64,000 bases of DNA, from positions 62,001 to 126,000 of the forward strand of contig JANBVI010000088.1 of the NCBI GenBank assembly GCA_024239075.1. Direction: 5' to 3'. The stretch comes from Fischerella sp. CENA71. GTDB lineage: Bacteria > Cyanobacteriota > Cyanobacteriia > Cyanobacteriales > Nostocaceae. Of the stretch, positions 8,867 through 17,079 are shown piece by piece (the stretch's first letter is position 1; each line of letters begins with the position of its first letter). Made by a program: the position numbers and the translations under genes. A model generated the notes under the pieces. The model saw only the letters and a program-made list of their open reading frames with translations, did no database searches and was not told the DNA's origin.

Positions 8867-9079
8867 TCATCCGATTTTGGATTTTGGATTTTGGACTTCG
8901 TCGTGAGCGCTCAGTCGAACGATTTTGGATTGACGAGGCACGGGTGGCCAACCTGCGTTGCCACATTGAGTGCGGTCCCCACAGATTAATCCGGGGGCTT
9001 GAGGATTTTCGATTTTCGATTTATTCCACTGATAAATCCGGGGGCTTGTACCATCAAGGAATAATTGGTCAATTGGCAA
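8867..9079. repeat. dispersed intergenic repeat with GATTTTGGATT units
   Basis: The 248-bp gap after the HAD gene contains GATTTTGGATTTTGGATTTT runs, the pair CGAACGATTTTGGATTGACG, and two ATCCGGGGGCTTG segments (near 8990 and 9036). Similar TTTTGGATTTTAGATT text recurs at 33001-33055. Reading frames through it on both strands are artefacts of repeat sequence. Confidence 0.6.
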
Positions 9080-9104
9080 TTATCAAAATTATTACCACAA
9101 ATGC

Positions 9105-9392
9105 CTATAACTTAGAGCTAATTTCGTCTGCCATTGCTTTATATTGAGCGGGATCACCTGTTGGCTGTGCTTCGGTTTTTTTCTCCTCAGATTCAGGCAT
9201 TTGATATTCTGTTGTGGTTGCGTCTTGGGCTGCTTCTGCACCTTTACCTACACTAAATTGCTGTGCTGCTTGATAATCTTTGTCCATATCAACAGTAGGC
9301 GCTTTTGCTTCACCACTGGCAATTTCTTCAGCAACTAATTTTGCATCTTCTGTAGTAGCTTGCTCTACATTTGGCTTAATTTCTTCAGACAT
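9105..9392 (-). CDS. small acidic, probably disordered hypothetical protein
   Basis: A 95-residue protein rich in Glu, Ala, Gln, Asp and Thr, with no Cys or Trp and no hydrophobic core pattern. It ends DPAQYKAMADEISSKL, which looks like a short amphipathic helix. It is predicted to be soluble and largely unfolded. The frame is consistent over its whole length, and the start at 9392 is followed by a typical hydrophilic terminus. I do not recognise a named family. It is not obviously linked to the neighbouring operons. Confidence 0.65.
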   Translation of the reverse strand: MSEEIKPNVEQATTEDAKLVAEEIASGEAKAPTVDMDKDYQAAQQFSVGKGAEAAQDATTTEYQMPESEEKKTEAQPTGDPAQYKAMADEISSKL

Positions 9393-9790
9393 AAGAATAC
9401 TCTCTGATAAATTTTTGTTTATGTTGAGATTCTATCAAAGTGAACTAATCAAACTTTGATATCTGTAGATAGATATTTCTCCTCTATTGAAAGATAGATA
9501 AATGGATGTATTTGAAAATTTAGATAGTAGTTAGTGTTATTTGCTCTTAGTATCTTAGTGCCTACCGTTCCGGTAGACACGTAGACGCGGAGCGGCTTCC
9601 GTAGGTAGTGGCTTCTGTTCCCACCAAAGGGTTCCCGTAGGGTAAGTAGCCGCTAGCGCGTCTATGTGTTGAAAAAATTATTGAAACACCAAGACACTAA
9701 GACATTAAGAAATTTTTATTTTCCAGATTTACACCTTGAAAAGCTGGTGATTAGTAGTTTTCTACTATCGACTAACCGACTAATTAAAAA
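9393..9790. other. 398-bp intergenic region
   Basis: The gap upstream of the small acidic protein and downstream of the ABC ATPase gene. It is dominated by the structured repeat at 9562-9668; the rest is AT-rich with no gene seen. Confidence 0.6.
9562..9668. repeat. structured inverted repeat with GCGGAGCGGCTTCC core
   Basis: A small hairpin CTACCG-TTC-CGGTAG (9562-9576) is followed by long arms: CACGTAGACGCGGAGCGGCT (9578-9597) is nearly the reverse complement of 9648-9668, with one mismatch and one indel. Related CCCTACGGGAAGCCGC text occurs at 33018-33033. It looks like a non-coding dispersed repeat able to fold as a cruciform or RNA hairpin. Confidence 0.75.
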
Positions 9791-10516
9791 TCATGATACT
9801 GTCATCTGAGTCAAGTCAGCCGGGGTGAGGTGGGAATGTACTACTTGTCCATCACGAAACCAAACGATACGTTGAGTTTTGCGGGCAACATCTGGTTCGT
9901 GAGTTACCATGACCACAGTAATCCCAGTGGTGTTGAGTTCGGTAAAAATATCCAATACTTCTTGGGTGGTACGCGAATCAAGCGCACCAGTGGGTTCGTC
10001 TGCTAGGAGTAACACTGGACGATTGACAATCGCACGGGCGATCGCTACCCTTTGTTGTTGTCCGCCAGATAATTGATTCGGTTTGTTGTTGATCCGTTTT
10101 TCCAAACCTACGCGCTTCAAAGCTTCGGCGGCGCGATCGCGTCTTTCCGCAGAGTCCACACTAGCATACACCATCGGCAACATCACGTTTTCTAGTGCTG
10201 TTAACTGAGACAAAAGATGGAATTGCTGAAAGACAAAGCCGATTTTTTTGTTGCGAATGTGGGCAAGTTCAGTATCATCCATTTGTGCCACATCCAGGTT
10301 ATCTAAATAGTAGTGTCCAGATGTGGGGCGATCCAAACAGCCAATAATATTCATAGCTGTGGATTTACCAGAACCAGATGGCCCCATAATCGAACAGTAT
10401 TCGCCCTTGTCGATCACTAAATTCACATCGTTAAGTGCTTTGACTTCAGTTTCACCACTGCCGTAGATTTTAAAGATATTTTCTAGTTGAATAATTGATG
10501 ATTTGTCATTTGTCAT
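9791..10516 (-). CDS. MacB-type ABC transporter ATP-binding protein
   Basis: A 241-residue ABC ATPase with Walker [10 protein letters not shown] (residues 45-53), Q-loop FVFQQFHLL, signature LSGGQQQR (149-156), Walker B LLLADEP (169-175) and the switch His in VTHEPD. The subtype is that of LolD/MacB exporters ([13 protein letters not shown]). An AGGAGG ribosome-binding site lies only 4 nt before the ATG at 10516. It very likely powers the permease at 12126-13343, although two Rpn-type reading frames and a repeat region now separate them by 1.6 kb. It may therefore need its own promoter. Confidence 0.93.
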   Translation of the reverse strand: MTNDKSSIIQLENIFKIYGSGETEVKALNDVNLVIDKGEYCSIMGPSGSGKSTAMNIIGCLDRPTSGHYYLDNLDVAQMDDTELAHIRNKKIGFVFQQFHLLSQLTALENVMLPMVYASVDSAERRDRAAEALKRVGLEKRINNKPNQLSGGQQQRVAIARAIVNRPVLLLADEPTGALDSRTTQEVLDIFTELNTTGITVVMVTHEPDVARKTQRIVWFRDGQVVHSHLTPADLTQMTVS

Positions 10517-10665
10517 TTGTCCTCCTATTTTTATTATCTCTACTCATCTACTGATCCGACTCTAAATTATCTTTCTATTTTCATTCGTGGAGATAGGGAA
10601 GAGGGAACGAGGAACTCTTAACAGTAAGAAAAATTAGTTTAATTAATTTTGCCTGAGTATTTATA

Positions 10666-10812
10666 AGTTTCTAGTTCTAAACTCGAACGTTGAAGCTTTG
10701 AACTCAAAGTTTCTCGTCTCAAATAAGAAATTTCTCGTTTCAAGTCAGAAATTTCATGTTCTGAACTCGGATAATGAAGCTCAAAGCTTGAAAAGTGAAC
10801 CTCTGAGCTTGA
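10666..10812. repeat. seven degenerate 21-bp tandem repeats
   Basis: Read on the - strand, seven successive 21-bp units align, for example TCAAGCTTTGAGCTTCATTA, TCTTATTTGAGACGAGAAAC and TCGAGTTTAGAACTAGAAAC. A 66-codon reading frame runs through them (10639-10839, -) and encodes Ser/Leu/Glu-rich heptads, but coding status is doubtful. Confidence 0.7.
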
Positions 10813-10829
10813 ATGATGGTGTAATAAAG

Positions 10830-10931
10830 ACGATCGCACAACTCAATCTCAACATACAATGCGATCGCCCTATTTTGACTTGAATCCAAAATGCGATCGC
10901 ACGATTCAAACTCAAAATACAATGCGATCGC
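10830..10931. repeat. tandem 31-32-bp units carrying HIP1 sites
   Basis: GCGATCGC-type sites start at about 10830 (imperfect), 10861, 10893 and 10924, 31-32 bp apart. The intervening text is related, as in CACAACTCAATCTCAACATA and CACGATTCAAACTCAAAATA, followed by CAAT. This is a degenerate tandem array, not scattered HIP1 sites. Confidence 0.7.
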
Positions 10932-10937
10932 TTGCAT

Positions 10938-11162
10938 TCAAGACTGTTGCTGTACTATTTGTCTAACCGCCTCAATCTCAAGTTCTAAATGTTGAGCTAT
11001 TTCTTCGACACTCACTCCCGCTTTCAACAATAGCGGAACAACAGCTAACTTACCTTCGAGTCGTCCTTCTTGTAGTCCCTCTTCGCGTCCTTCTGCCAAT
11101 GCTTCTTGGTAAACTCTGGTGTGCTTAAGAGCGCTAAATTTAATCATATTCCTCACTGCCAA
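10938..11162 (-). pseudogene. truncated DUF2887/Rpn-family copy (C-terminal tail only)
   Basis: Seventy-four codons whose last ~55 residues match the C-terminus of the adjacent full-length gene: TRVYQEALAEGREEG, then VPLLLKAGVSVEEIAQHLEL and EAVRQIVQQQS. The nuclease-like N-terminal domain (about 200 residues) is missing. It lies 16 bp downstream of the intact copy on the same strand. The likeliest history is tandem duplication followed by deletion. The frame is intact, so a short product is possible, but it would lack the catalytic domain. Confidence 0.7.
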
Positions 11163-11178
11163 ATAATTAGGCTCTATT

Positions 11179-12012
11179 TCAAGACTGCTGTTGTGCTATT
11201 TTCCTAACTGCTTCAATCTCAACTTCTAATTGTTGAGCTATTTCTTCGACACTCACTCCCGCTTTCAACAATAGCGGAACAGCAGCTAACTTACCTTGTT
11301 GTAGTCCTTGTTGTAGTCCTTGTTGTAGCCCTTCTTCACGTCCCTCTTCGCGTCCTTCTTCTAATGCTTCTTGGTAAACTCTTGTTTGTTTTAATTCTTT
11401 TAATTTCAGCATATCTTCCACCTCTTGGCGGCTTAATTGGGGAAATTTGTAGACTATGATCGTTTCGATTAAATCTATTATCGCTCTTGCAGATAAACGA
11501 TCTGCTCTCTCTTGTCTTGCTTGTGCAATCAGTTCTCTAGCGTAGTTAGCGGCATTTTCCTCTGATTCTACTACTAACTTCACAACGCCAATACCCAAAG
11601 ACCTGCTGGCTGAGGTTTCTAGTTCATCGAGATAAACTCGTTGGACTTTTGAGCTTTCTAGCAAAACGTCATGAAGTCTAGTTTCATCTGGTTCCAGGCT
11701 CCGTTTAGGGTAAATAATCACAGCGTACCAGTCGTAGGTAGATGGATTTTGGTCTAAATATAGGAATAGTTCAGCAAATACCCGGTGATAGAGAAATTGG
11801 TCTTTTTGAAACTGGACTTCACACAAATATACTGTTTTGTCTGGACTGTCTTCTGGTGGTAGAAATACGCCATCAATACGAAAAGCGGTTTGTTTAATTT
11901 CCACCGAGCGGAACTGATAATCTTGACTATTGCTAGGAGAGCGTCCAATCAACTCAAAGAAAATACTGGGAAATTCTGCGAATAGTTGGTAAAAAATACT
12001 GTCTGTTTTCAC
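11179..12012 (-). CDS. Rpn-family (DUF2887) PD-(D/E)XK nuclease-like protein
   Basis: A 277-residue protein of the cyanobacterial DUF2887 family, related to Rpn recombination-promoting nucleases/putative transposases. It opens MKTDSIFYQLFAEFP and has the nuclease-like core FRIDGVFLPP plus YLCEVQFQKD, with Asp and ExQ at the positions of PD-(D/E)XK active-site residues. ALVKLV-type helices follow, then a tail of EEGREEG and LQQGLQQG repeats and the VPLLLKAGVSVEEIAQQLEV module. DNA cleavage is family inference. It lies between the exporter permease and ATPase genes, apparently by insertion. The Gln-Gly tail is built of near-identical 12-bp units and is likely to vary in copy number. Confidence 0.85.
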   Translation of the reverse strand: MKTDSIFYQLFAEFPSIFFELIGRSPSNSQDYQFRSVEIKQTAFRIDGVFLPPEDSPDKTVYLCEVQFQKDQFLYHRVFAELFLYLDQNPSTYDWYAVIIYPKRSLEPDETRLHDVLLESSKVQRVYLDELETSASRSLGIGVVKLVVESEENAANYARELIAQARQERADRLSARAIIDLIETIIVYKFPQLSRQEVEDMLKLKELKQTRVYQEALEEGREEGREEGLQQGLQQGLQQGKLAAVPLLLKAGVSVEEIAQQLEVEIEAVRKIAQQQS

Positions 12013-12125
12013 TTTTGCCGTTGTTGCAAAAATTACATTTTTGCATACTACGGCTCTTAATTTACAGTGCGATCTCTTGAGTAACGCTTCAGCGCTAAAG
12101 CTCTTACTACAAACCTTTCACAAAA

Positions 12126-13343
12126 TTAAGCGCTTCTTAAGGCTACAATTGGGTCGAGTTGAGCAGCGCGACGAGCAGGAACAACGCCAAAGAATAAACC
12201 TATACTACCAGAAACGCCGACTGTCATACTAATTGCGACAACAGAAATCCCTGCATCTAATGGTGTTAAGGCTGCTACTAACAAAATACCACCGACACCG
12301 ATCGCAGTTCCAATCAAACCACCTGCGGCGGAGAGAATCACGGCTTCAATGATGAATTGCAACAATATATCTTGCTGGGTTGCACCAATTGCTTTCCGCA
12401 GTCCAATTTCTTGAGTGCGTTCGGTGACGGAGACAAGCATGATATTCATGATACCGATACCACCAACAATCAGAGAAATAGCTGCGATCGCGGCTAGCAT
12501 GATTGTCAATGCACTGGTGATTTGACCGATTGTTTGCATTGCATCTTTTTGAGTCCGGATCGTAAAATCATCTTCGGTATTAATGTTGTGTCGCTGACGC
12601 AGCAAGTTTGTAATTTGAAATTCTGCTGCATCTACACTATTAGCATCACGAGCAGAAACGACGATGTAAGCTAAACCGATCCCATACGGAGAATTTTCTC
12701 CCACAAGTCGGCTAGCTGAAGTTGTGAGTGGTATCAATGCTGCTTCGTCATAATCAGCACCTAAGCTAGAACCTTTAGCTGCTAATACTCCAACAATTTG
12801 AAAACTAACATTTTTGATCCGCAATTGTTGACCGATGGGATTACTTGTCCCAAAAAATCTTTCTGCTAAGTTTGCACCGAGAACAACAACTTGGTTAGTA
12901 CGTTTGATATCTATATCAGTAAAAAAACGCCCTTTTGCTGTTTCAAAGTCTCGCACTTGCAGGAAAGTCGGAGTTGTACCAATGATATTAACGTCTGTGT
13001 TGCGGCTACGGTAGTTTACCACCTGTCGGCTGTTTAATTCTGGTGCGACTCCTGCTACGGTTGGTACTTGAGTAGCGATCGCCTCTGCATCTGCTAGCAC
13101 CAAAGTTTTTGGTGCATCACGAGAGATACGTTGTGTTTCCCGATTTCCAGGAAACACAAACAGCACATTTGGCCCCAAAGACTCTAATTGCTGATTTACA
13201 TACTTTTGTCCAGCTTCACCAATACCAATCATGGCAATTACCGAAGCATTGCCAATAACAATACCTAACATGGTGAGAGTGCTACGTAACTTATTTGATA
13301 GCAGGGTTTTTCCTGCCATTTTGATACTTTCTGCTAGGTTCAT
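12126..13343 (-). CDS. MacB-like ABC transporter permease
   Basis: A 405-residue permease with MacB topology. One N-terminal membrane helix (TLTMLGIVIGNASVIAMIGIG) is followed by a large periplasmic domain (about residues 45-270) and three C-terminal helices (around 275-300, 325-355 and 370-395). The FtsX-type signature IGLRKAIGATQQDILLQF couples to the ATPase. It starts inside the stop of the membrane-fusion gene (4-bp ATGA overlap), so the two are translationally coupled. With the ATPase at 9791-10516 it should form a tripartite efflux pump for a lipid, peptide or macrolide-like substrate, which cannot be named from sequence. It does not resemble the DevC heterocyst glycolipid permeases. 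Confidence 0.93.
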   Translation of the reverse strand: MNLAESIKMAGKTLLSNKLRSTLTMLGIVIGNASVIAMIGIGEAGQKYVNQQLESLGPNVLFVFPGNRETQRISRDAPKTLVLADAEAIATQVPTVAGVAPELNSRQVVNYRSRNTDVNIIGTTPTFLQVRDFETAKGRFFTDIDIKRTNQVVVLGANLAERFFGTSNPIGQQLRIKNVSFQIVGVLAAKGSSLGADYDEAALIPLTTSASRLVGENSPYGIGLAYIVVSARDANSVDAAEFQITNLLRQRHNINTEDDFTIRTQKDAMQTIGQITSALTIMLAAIAAISLIVGGIGIMNIMLVSVTERTQEIGLRKAIGATQQDILLQFIIEAVILSAAGGLIGTAIGVGGILLVAALTPLDAGISVVAISMTVGVSGSIGLFFGVVPARRAAQLDPIVALRSA

Positions 13344-14806
13344 TTTTGTTCTTTTGCTTGCTGTTCACGTTTATAGTCTTTGGGTGGATTGAGAAATACG
13401 CGATCGCCTTCTTTGACACCAGAGAGAATCTGAGTCTGATCTTTTACCTGCGCCCCTACTGTTACTGAATGGAACAGAGGTTTATTTTGAGCATCTGGGA
13501 CAAGTACTCCAGTGTCACCTTTTTCTGTCACAATTGCTACGGTTGGTACTAGTAAGGCATTGTTTACTTGATCGCCTAAAAACGTCAAATCAACATTTAA
13601 GCCAGAACGCAATTGTCCTTGTCCAGTATTAATCGTTACTCGCACTTGGAATAATGTCACACCTTCTTCTTTGACAGCTTCGGGAGCAATCAGGCGCACA
13701 CGACCCTTAAATACTTGATCTGGATAAGCATCGCTAACAATTTCTACCTGTTGTCCTTCTTTAATTCTGCCAATATCGGCTTCTGGGACTTGGGCTAATA
13801 CTTCTAAACCCTTGGCTAGAGCCACGATAGAACTGGAAGTAGCCGAAGCACTCGATGAAGCAGAAGTAGTTGGTGCTACATAGGCTCCGTCGTTAGCATA
13901 TTTCTGAGTGACAATTCCTGCAAAGGGAGCGCGAATAACTGTATCTTCTAAATTTACCTGAGCCGATTTTAACTGTGCCTCAGCAACAGACACTGCTGCT
14001 TGACGTTGAACAATTACCTCTGGGCGTGTACCGTTTTCCAGCAACTTTAATGCAGCTTTAGCTTCCGCAACAGCAGCTTCTTGGCGAGCAATTTCTTCGG
14101 AACGAGAGCCACTTTCTTGCAGTGATAATCGGCGTTCAGCTTGTTCTAAAGCGGCTTTTGCTCTTGTGTCTTCACTAACGTACTGATCTAATTGATCTTG
14201 AGAAATTGCTCCTTGTGCCGCTAATTCTCGATAGCGTCTAACTCGTGCCTGTGTCAAGTTCACCTGTGCCTTAGCATCATCTACCTGGGCTTGGGCTTGT
14301 TGAATTTCCTGGGAACGATTACCAGCACGGGCTTCGTCAAGTTGTGCTTGGGCTTGTGCTAAACGCGCTCTAGCTTGAGTAATTTCTTGGGGGCGACTCC
14401 CAGCTTGGGCTTCAGCTAGCTGTGCTTTGGCTTGTTGTAAGCTGGCTTGGTATTGCAGAATTTGAGTCTTGACATTTGCACTATCCATGACAGCAAGAAT
14501 TTGTCCCTTCTGGACGCGATCGCCTTGTTCAACCTTTAACTCTGCAACAATACCCGGTTGTTTCGGGCTAATATTCACGCTTTGATCTGGCACTACCTTA
14601 CCACTGGCAGTAATCCGCAAGGTAACATCTTTTGCTTCTACTGGAATCGTAAGTGCCGCGATATCTTCTCTACTTGTTCCCCGATTTACCAGAGTATAAG
14701 TTGTAGTGCCGCCAACAACCAAAATACCACCTGCCACTAGCCCAATTAGCCAGCGTTGGGGATGCTTTATTTTGCCAATAACGGGAATTTCTATATAGGT
14801 GTTCAT
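13340..14806 (-). CDS. HlyD/MacA-family membrane-fusion protein
   Basis: A 488-residue periplasmic adaptor. The ATG at 14806 gives a short cytoplasmic segment and one membrane helix (WLIGLVAGGILVVGGTTTYTL), followed by a biotinyl-lipoyl half (GIVAELKVEQGDRVQKGQIL). A long Ala/Gln/Glu-rich alpha-hairpin carries four imperfect repeats of the type AQAGSRPQEITQARARLAQA. The returning lipoyl half contains TVIRAPFAGIVTQKYAND, and beta-barrel and membrane-proximal domains close the chain. Family knowledge: it links the inner-membrane ABC pump to a TolC-type channel, for which no gene is present here. It is the first gene of the exporter operon. Confidence 0.93.
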   Translation of the reverse strand: MNTYIEIPVIGKIKHPQRWLIGLVAGGILVVGGTTTYTLVNRGTSREDIAALTIPVEAKDVTLRITASGKVVPDQSVNISPKQPGIVAELKVEQGDRVQKGQILAVMDSANVKTQILQYQASLQQAKAQLAEAQAGSRPQEITQARARLAQAQAQLDEARAGNRSQEIQQAQAQVDDAKAQVNLTQARVRRYRELAAQGAISQDQLDQYVSEDTRAKAALEQAERRLSLQESGSRSEEIARQEAAVAEAKAALKLLENGTRPEVIVQRQAAVSVAEAQLKSAQVNLEDTVIRAPFAGIVTQKYANDGAYVAPTTSASSSASATSSSIVALAKGLEVLAQVPEADIGRIKEGQQVEIVSDAYPDQVFKGRVRLIAPEAVKEEGVTLFQVRVTINTGQGQLRSGLNVDLTFLGDQVNNALLVPTVAIVTEKGDTGVLVPDAQNKPLFHSVTVGAQVKDQTQILSGVKEGDRVFLNPPKDYKREQQAKEQK

Positions 14807-15259
14807 CACAGCAGCCTTGAGCAATAACTTGGATTTAAGGATGATAAAAGGGGAGGTAAAGCAGAAACACTGATTAAAAATCTTTATCTGTTGTAGGCAA
14901 GATCATTAACTTTCTATAGAGCTTAAGTTCTGTTAACATTCATCTTGCGTAGGAGAGAGTATGAGTATAAATAGTCAACTTATAGAGTGAACTTATAGTT
15001 TCTTAACTTTCCTTGATGTTAACCTTTCCCAAGTATTTTTCACTTCACCTGAATGGGTGACTGTAAGGGATCGGGGAAAGGGGACAAGGGAGAGTGGAGT
15101 GTGTGGGGTGGAGGAAGTGTGAGGAGAATTATTTAACAAGTCTCTTTCCCATACCCAATCCCCGATCTCATTTTTGATTATTAGGATAATATTTGACGCT
15201 AATCTAAAATCTAAAGATGGATGCCCAGATATAAATCTCCAATCCCAAATCAAAATACT
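14807..15259. other. 453-bp divergent intergenic region
   Basis: Lies between the divergently transcribed membrane-fusion and kinase genes, so it carries both promoters. A purine-rich strand segment at 15063-15130 (GGGATCGGGGAAAGGGGACA and similar) belongs to the dispersed GGGGACA repeat class. No gene is seen. Confidence 0.6.
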
Positions 15260-16927
15260 ATGCAAGCTGGTACAAAATTGCAGGGTGGCAAGTATACCTT
15301 AGACCAGGAAATTGGTCGGGGTGGCTTTGGTATTACTTTCAAAGCTACTCATCACTTTTTAAATCATGTAGTGGTGATTAAAACCCTAAATGAAAAGCTC
15401 AGACAACATCCTGATTTTGTCAAGTTTGAGCGTCAGTTTCAGGATGAGGCGAGGCGTTTGGCTACATGTGTCCACCCCAATATTGTCCGGATCAGTGATT
15501 TTTTTGTCGAGAATGGGTTGCCATACATGGTGATGGAATACATTCCCGGTGATACTTTAGGCGAGGCTTACATTTTACCTGGAATTCCTCTACCAGAGGC
15601 GACAGCGATTCACTATATTCGTCAGATCGGGTCTGCTTTGCAAGTCGTGCATCAAAATGGTTTGCTGCACCGGGATATCAAACCAGATAACATTATTCTC
15701 CGCCAAGGCACTCAGGAAGTAGTACTGATTGATTTTGGTATTGCTCGTGAATTTAATAGTGGGGTGAGACAAACTCACACAGGTATGGTATCTGAGGGCT
15801 ATTCGCCAATTGAACAATACTTGTCACAAGCAACACGCACGCCTGCAACGGATGTTTACGGTTTAGCAGCAACATTGTACTCATTTTTGACGGGACAAGT
15901 ACCCATGCCTGCATTGTTGCGCGATCGCGAACAAATGCCTACACCACGCGAATTGCAACCCCATTTAAGTGCAGCAGTCAATCAAGCTGTGATGCGTGGT
16001 ATGGCAATTGAAGCCAAGTTTCGTCCCCAAACAGTGGCAGAGTGGTTGAAACTCTTACCAGGAGAGGTAACAAATCACATACCAATGCCAATGGTGACAC
16101 AGGCAGTGCCAACTATTGATTTATCTGCTCAGTTGCATCAAGAAAATTTACCTAAAGAAAAAATAACAAACCAAAAAAGAATTTCATCACTGTTTGCCAA
16201 AATTACTCCTGTTAATAAAAAACTGCGATCGCCTAAACTAATTATGGGTACTGGTGTAGCTGTTGTTGCTGCGATCGCAGGTTTTGGCATAACTACCATG
16301 TTGAATAAACCTCAGTCACCATCGCCTAAACCAGTTTTTGAACAACCTAATCAAAGCACTTCAGCAGAAATACAATCTACAAATTCACCTTCTCCCACAC
16401 CTTCTGAGGCTTCTCAATCAACAGTCAACTCTGCGTCCGTCTCTACTACCTCTAAGCGACGCAGGCGCAGTCGGCGTTCTTCTCAATCAGAAACTTCGAC
16501 TAGCAACACTAACACCATAGAAGAATCAAGCAAAAACAATTCCACCACAGAAGAATCACAACAGGGTCAGTCCCCAACACAAACACTATCACCAATTACC
16601 CCTAATACTTCTTCATCACCGTCTCTAGTGGAAAAACTGCGAGAATACCGAAACTCTCGTCAAACTTCTTCTACACCCTCACAAACTCAATCACCATCTC
16701 CGATTAAACTGAAACTTGCCCCACAACCATCACCAACTAAAGATTCTAGTTCTGTGATTGTACCAATCTTGCCAAACAGGAGTTCAAAACAATCAAATCC
16801 GACAGAAGTAGTAGTTCCAACACAGGAAGTCAAGCAAAATCTTAACCTTGAGAGTCAGTTACAACAGAAACCCCGAAAACAAGTCAAAGAAGAAACTAAC
16901 GAGGTAATACCACAGGATAATAATTAA
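15260..16927 (+). CDS. membrane-anchored serine/threonine protein kinase
   Basis: A 555-residue kinase read from the ATG at 15260; an ATG 39 nt upstream only adds repeat-like residues. The domain spans residues 11-280: glycine loop GRGGFG (19-24), catalytic Lys41 (VVVIKTLN), catalytic loop [10 protein letters not shown] (His137, Asp139) and DFG motif IDFGIAREF (Asp158). All catalytic residues are present. A single membrane helix (about 326-349, [19 protein letters not shown]) is followed by a ~200-residue Ser/Thr/Pro/Gln-rich tail, probably periplasmic and unstructured, with a short basic RRRRSRR patch. No PASTA or other sensor domain was recognised. It is a Hanks-type signalling kinase of unknown target. 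Confidence 0.92.
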   Translation: MQAGTKLQGGKYTLDQEIGRGGFGITFKATHHFLNHVVVIKTLNEKLRQHPDFVKFERQFQDEARRLATCVHPNIVRISDFFVENGLPYMVMEYIPGDTLGEAYILPGIPLPEATAIHYIRQIGSALQVVHQNGLLHRDIKPDNIILRQGTQEVVLIDFGIAREFNSGVRQTHTGMVSEGYSPIEQYLSQATRTPATDVYGLAATLYSFLTGQVPMPALLRDREQMPTPRELQPHLSAAVNQAVMRGMAIEAKFRPQTVAEWLKLLPGEVTNHIPMPMVTQAVPTIDLSAQLHQENLPKEKITNQKRISSLFAKITPVNKKLRSPKLIMGTGVAVVAAIAGFGITTMLNKPQSPSPKPVFEQPNQSTSAEIQSTNSPSPTPSEASQSTVNSASVSTTSKRRRRSRRSSQSETSTSNTNTIEESSKNNSTTEESQQGQSPTQTLSPITPNTSSSPSLVEKLREYRNSRQTSSTPSQTQSPSPIKLKLAPQPSPTKDSSSVIVPILPNRSSKQSNPTEVVVPTQEVKQNLNLESQLQQKPRKQVKEETNEVIPQDNN

Positions 16928-17079
16928 CTATTGTCATTGGTAAGGGTTTTAATAATGTTTACCTAAGTTTTGCGATCGCAGTTCCTCGCATCCATCCCAT
17001 CTACATATATTGATAAATTATTAATATCTGTAAAACCTGACTAATTCAGGCTTGATTTTACGAGGCGAAGGGTTTGGAA

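Larger units (their letters stand above)
10517..10937. other. 421-bp repeat-filled gap at the split exporter operon
   Basis: Lies between the truncated Rpn copy and the ABC ATPase gene. Most of it is two degenerate tandem arrays, of 21-bp units (10666-10812) and 31-32-bp HIP1-containing units (10830-10931). The first 120 bp next to the ATPase start probably hold its promoter. Confidence 0.7.

Noticed and set aside
8884-9147. Reading frames of 70-87 codons on both strands in the gap after the HAD gene
   Set aside because: They translate the GATTTTGGATT and ATCCGGGGGCTTG repeat text and have no start context or family match.
10666-10931. CRISPR array
   Set aside because: The units are degenerate, the periods (21 and 31-32 bp) have no conserved repeat/variable spacer alternation, and no cas gene is near.
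9791-14806. Heterocyst glycolipid exporter DevBCA
   Set aside because: The permease has MacB topology and the FtsX-type IGLRKAIGA motif with a large periplasmic domain, and its N-terminus is unlike DevC. The split gene order also differs.
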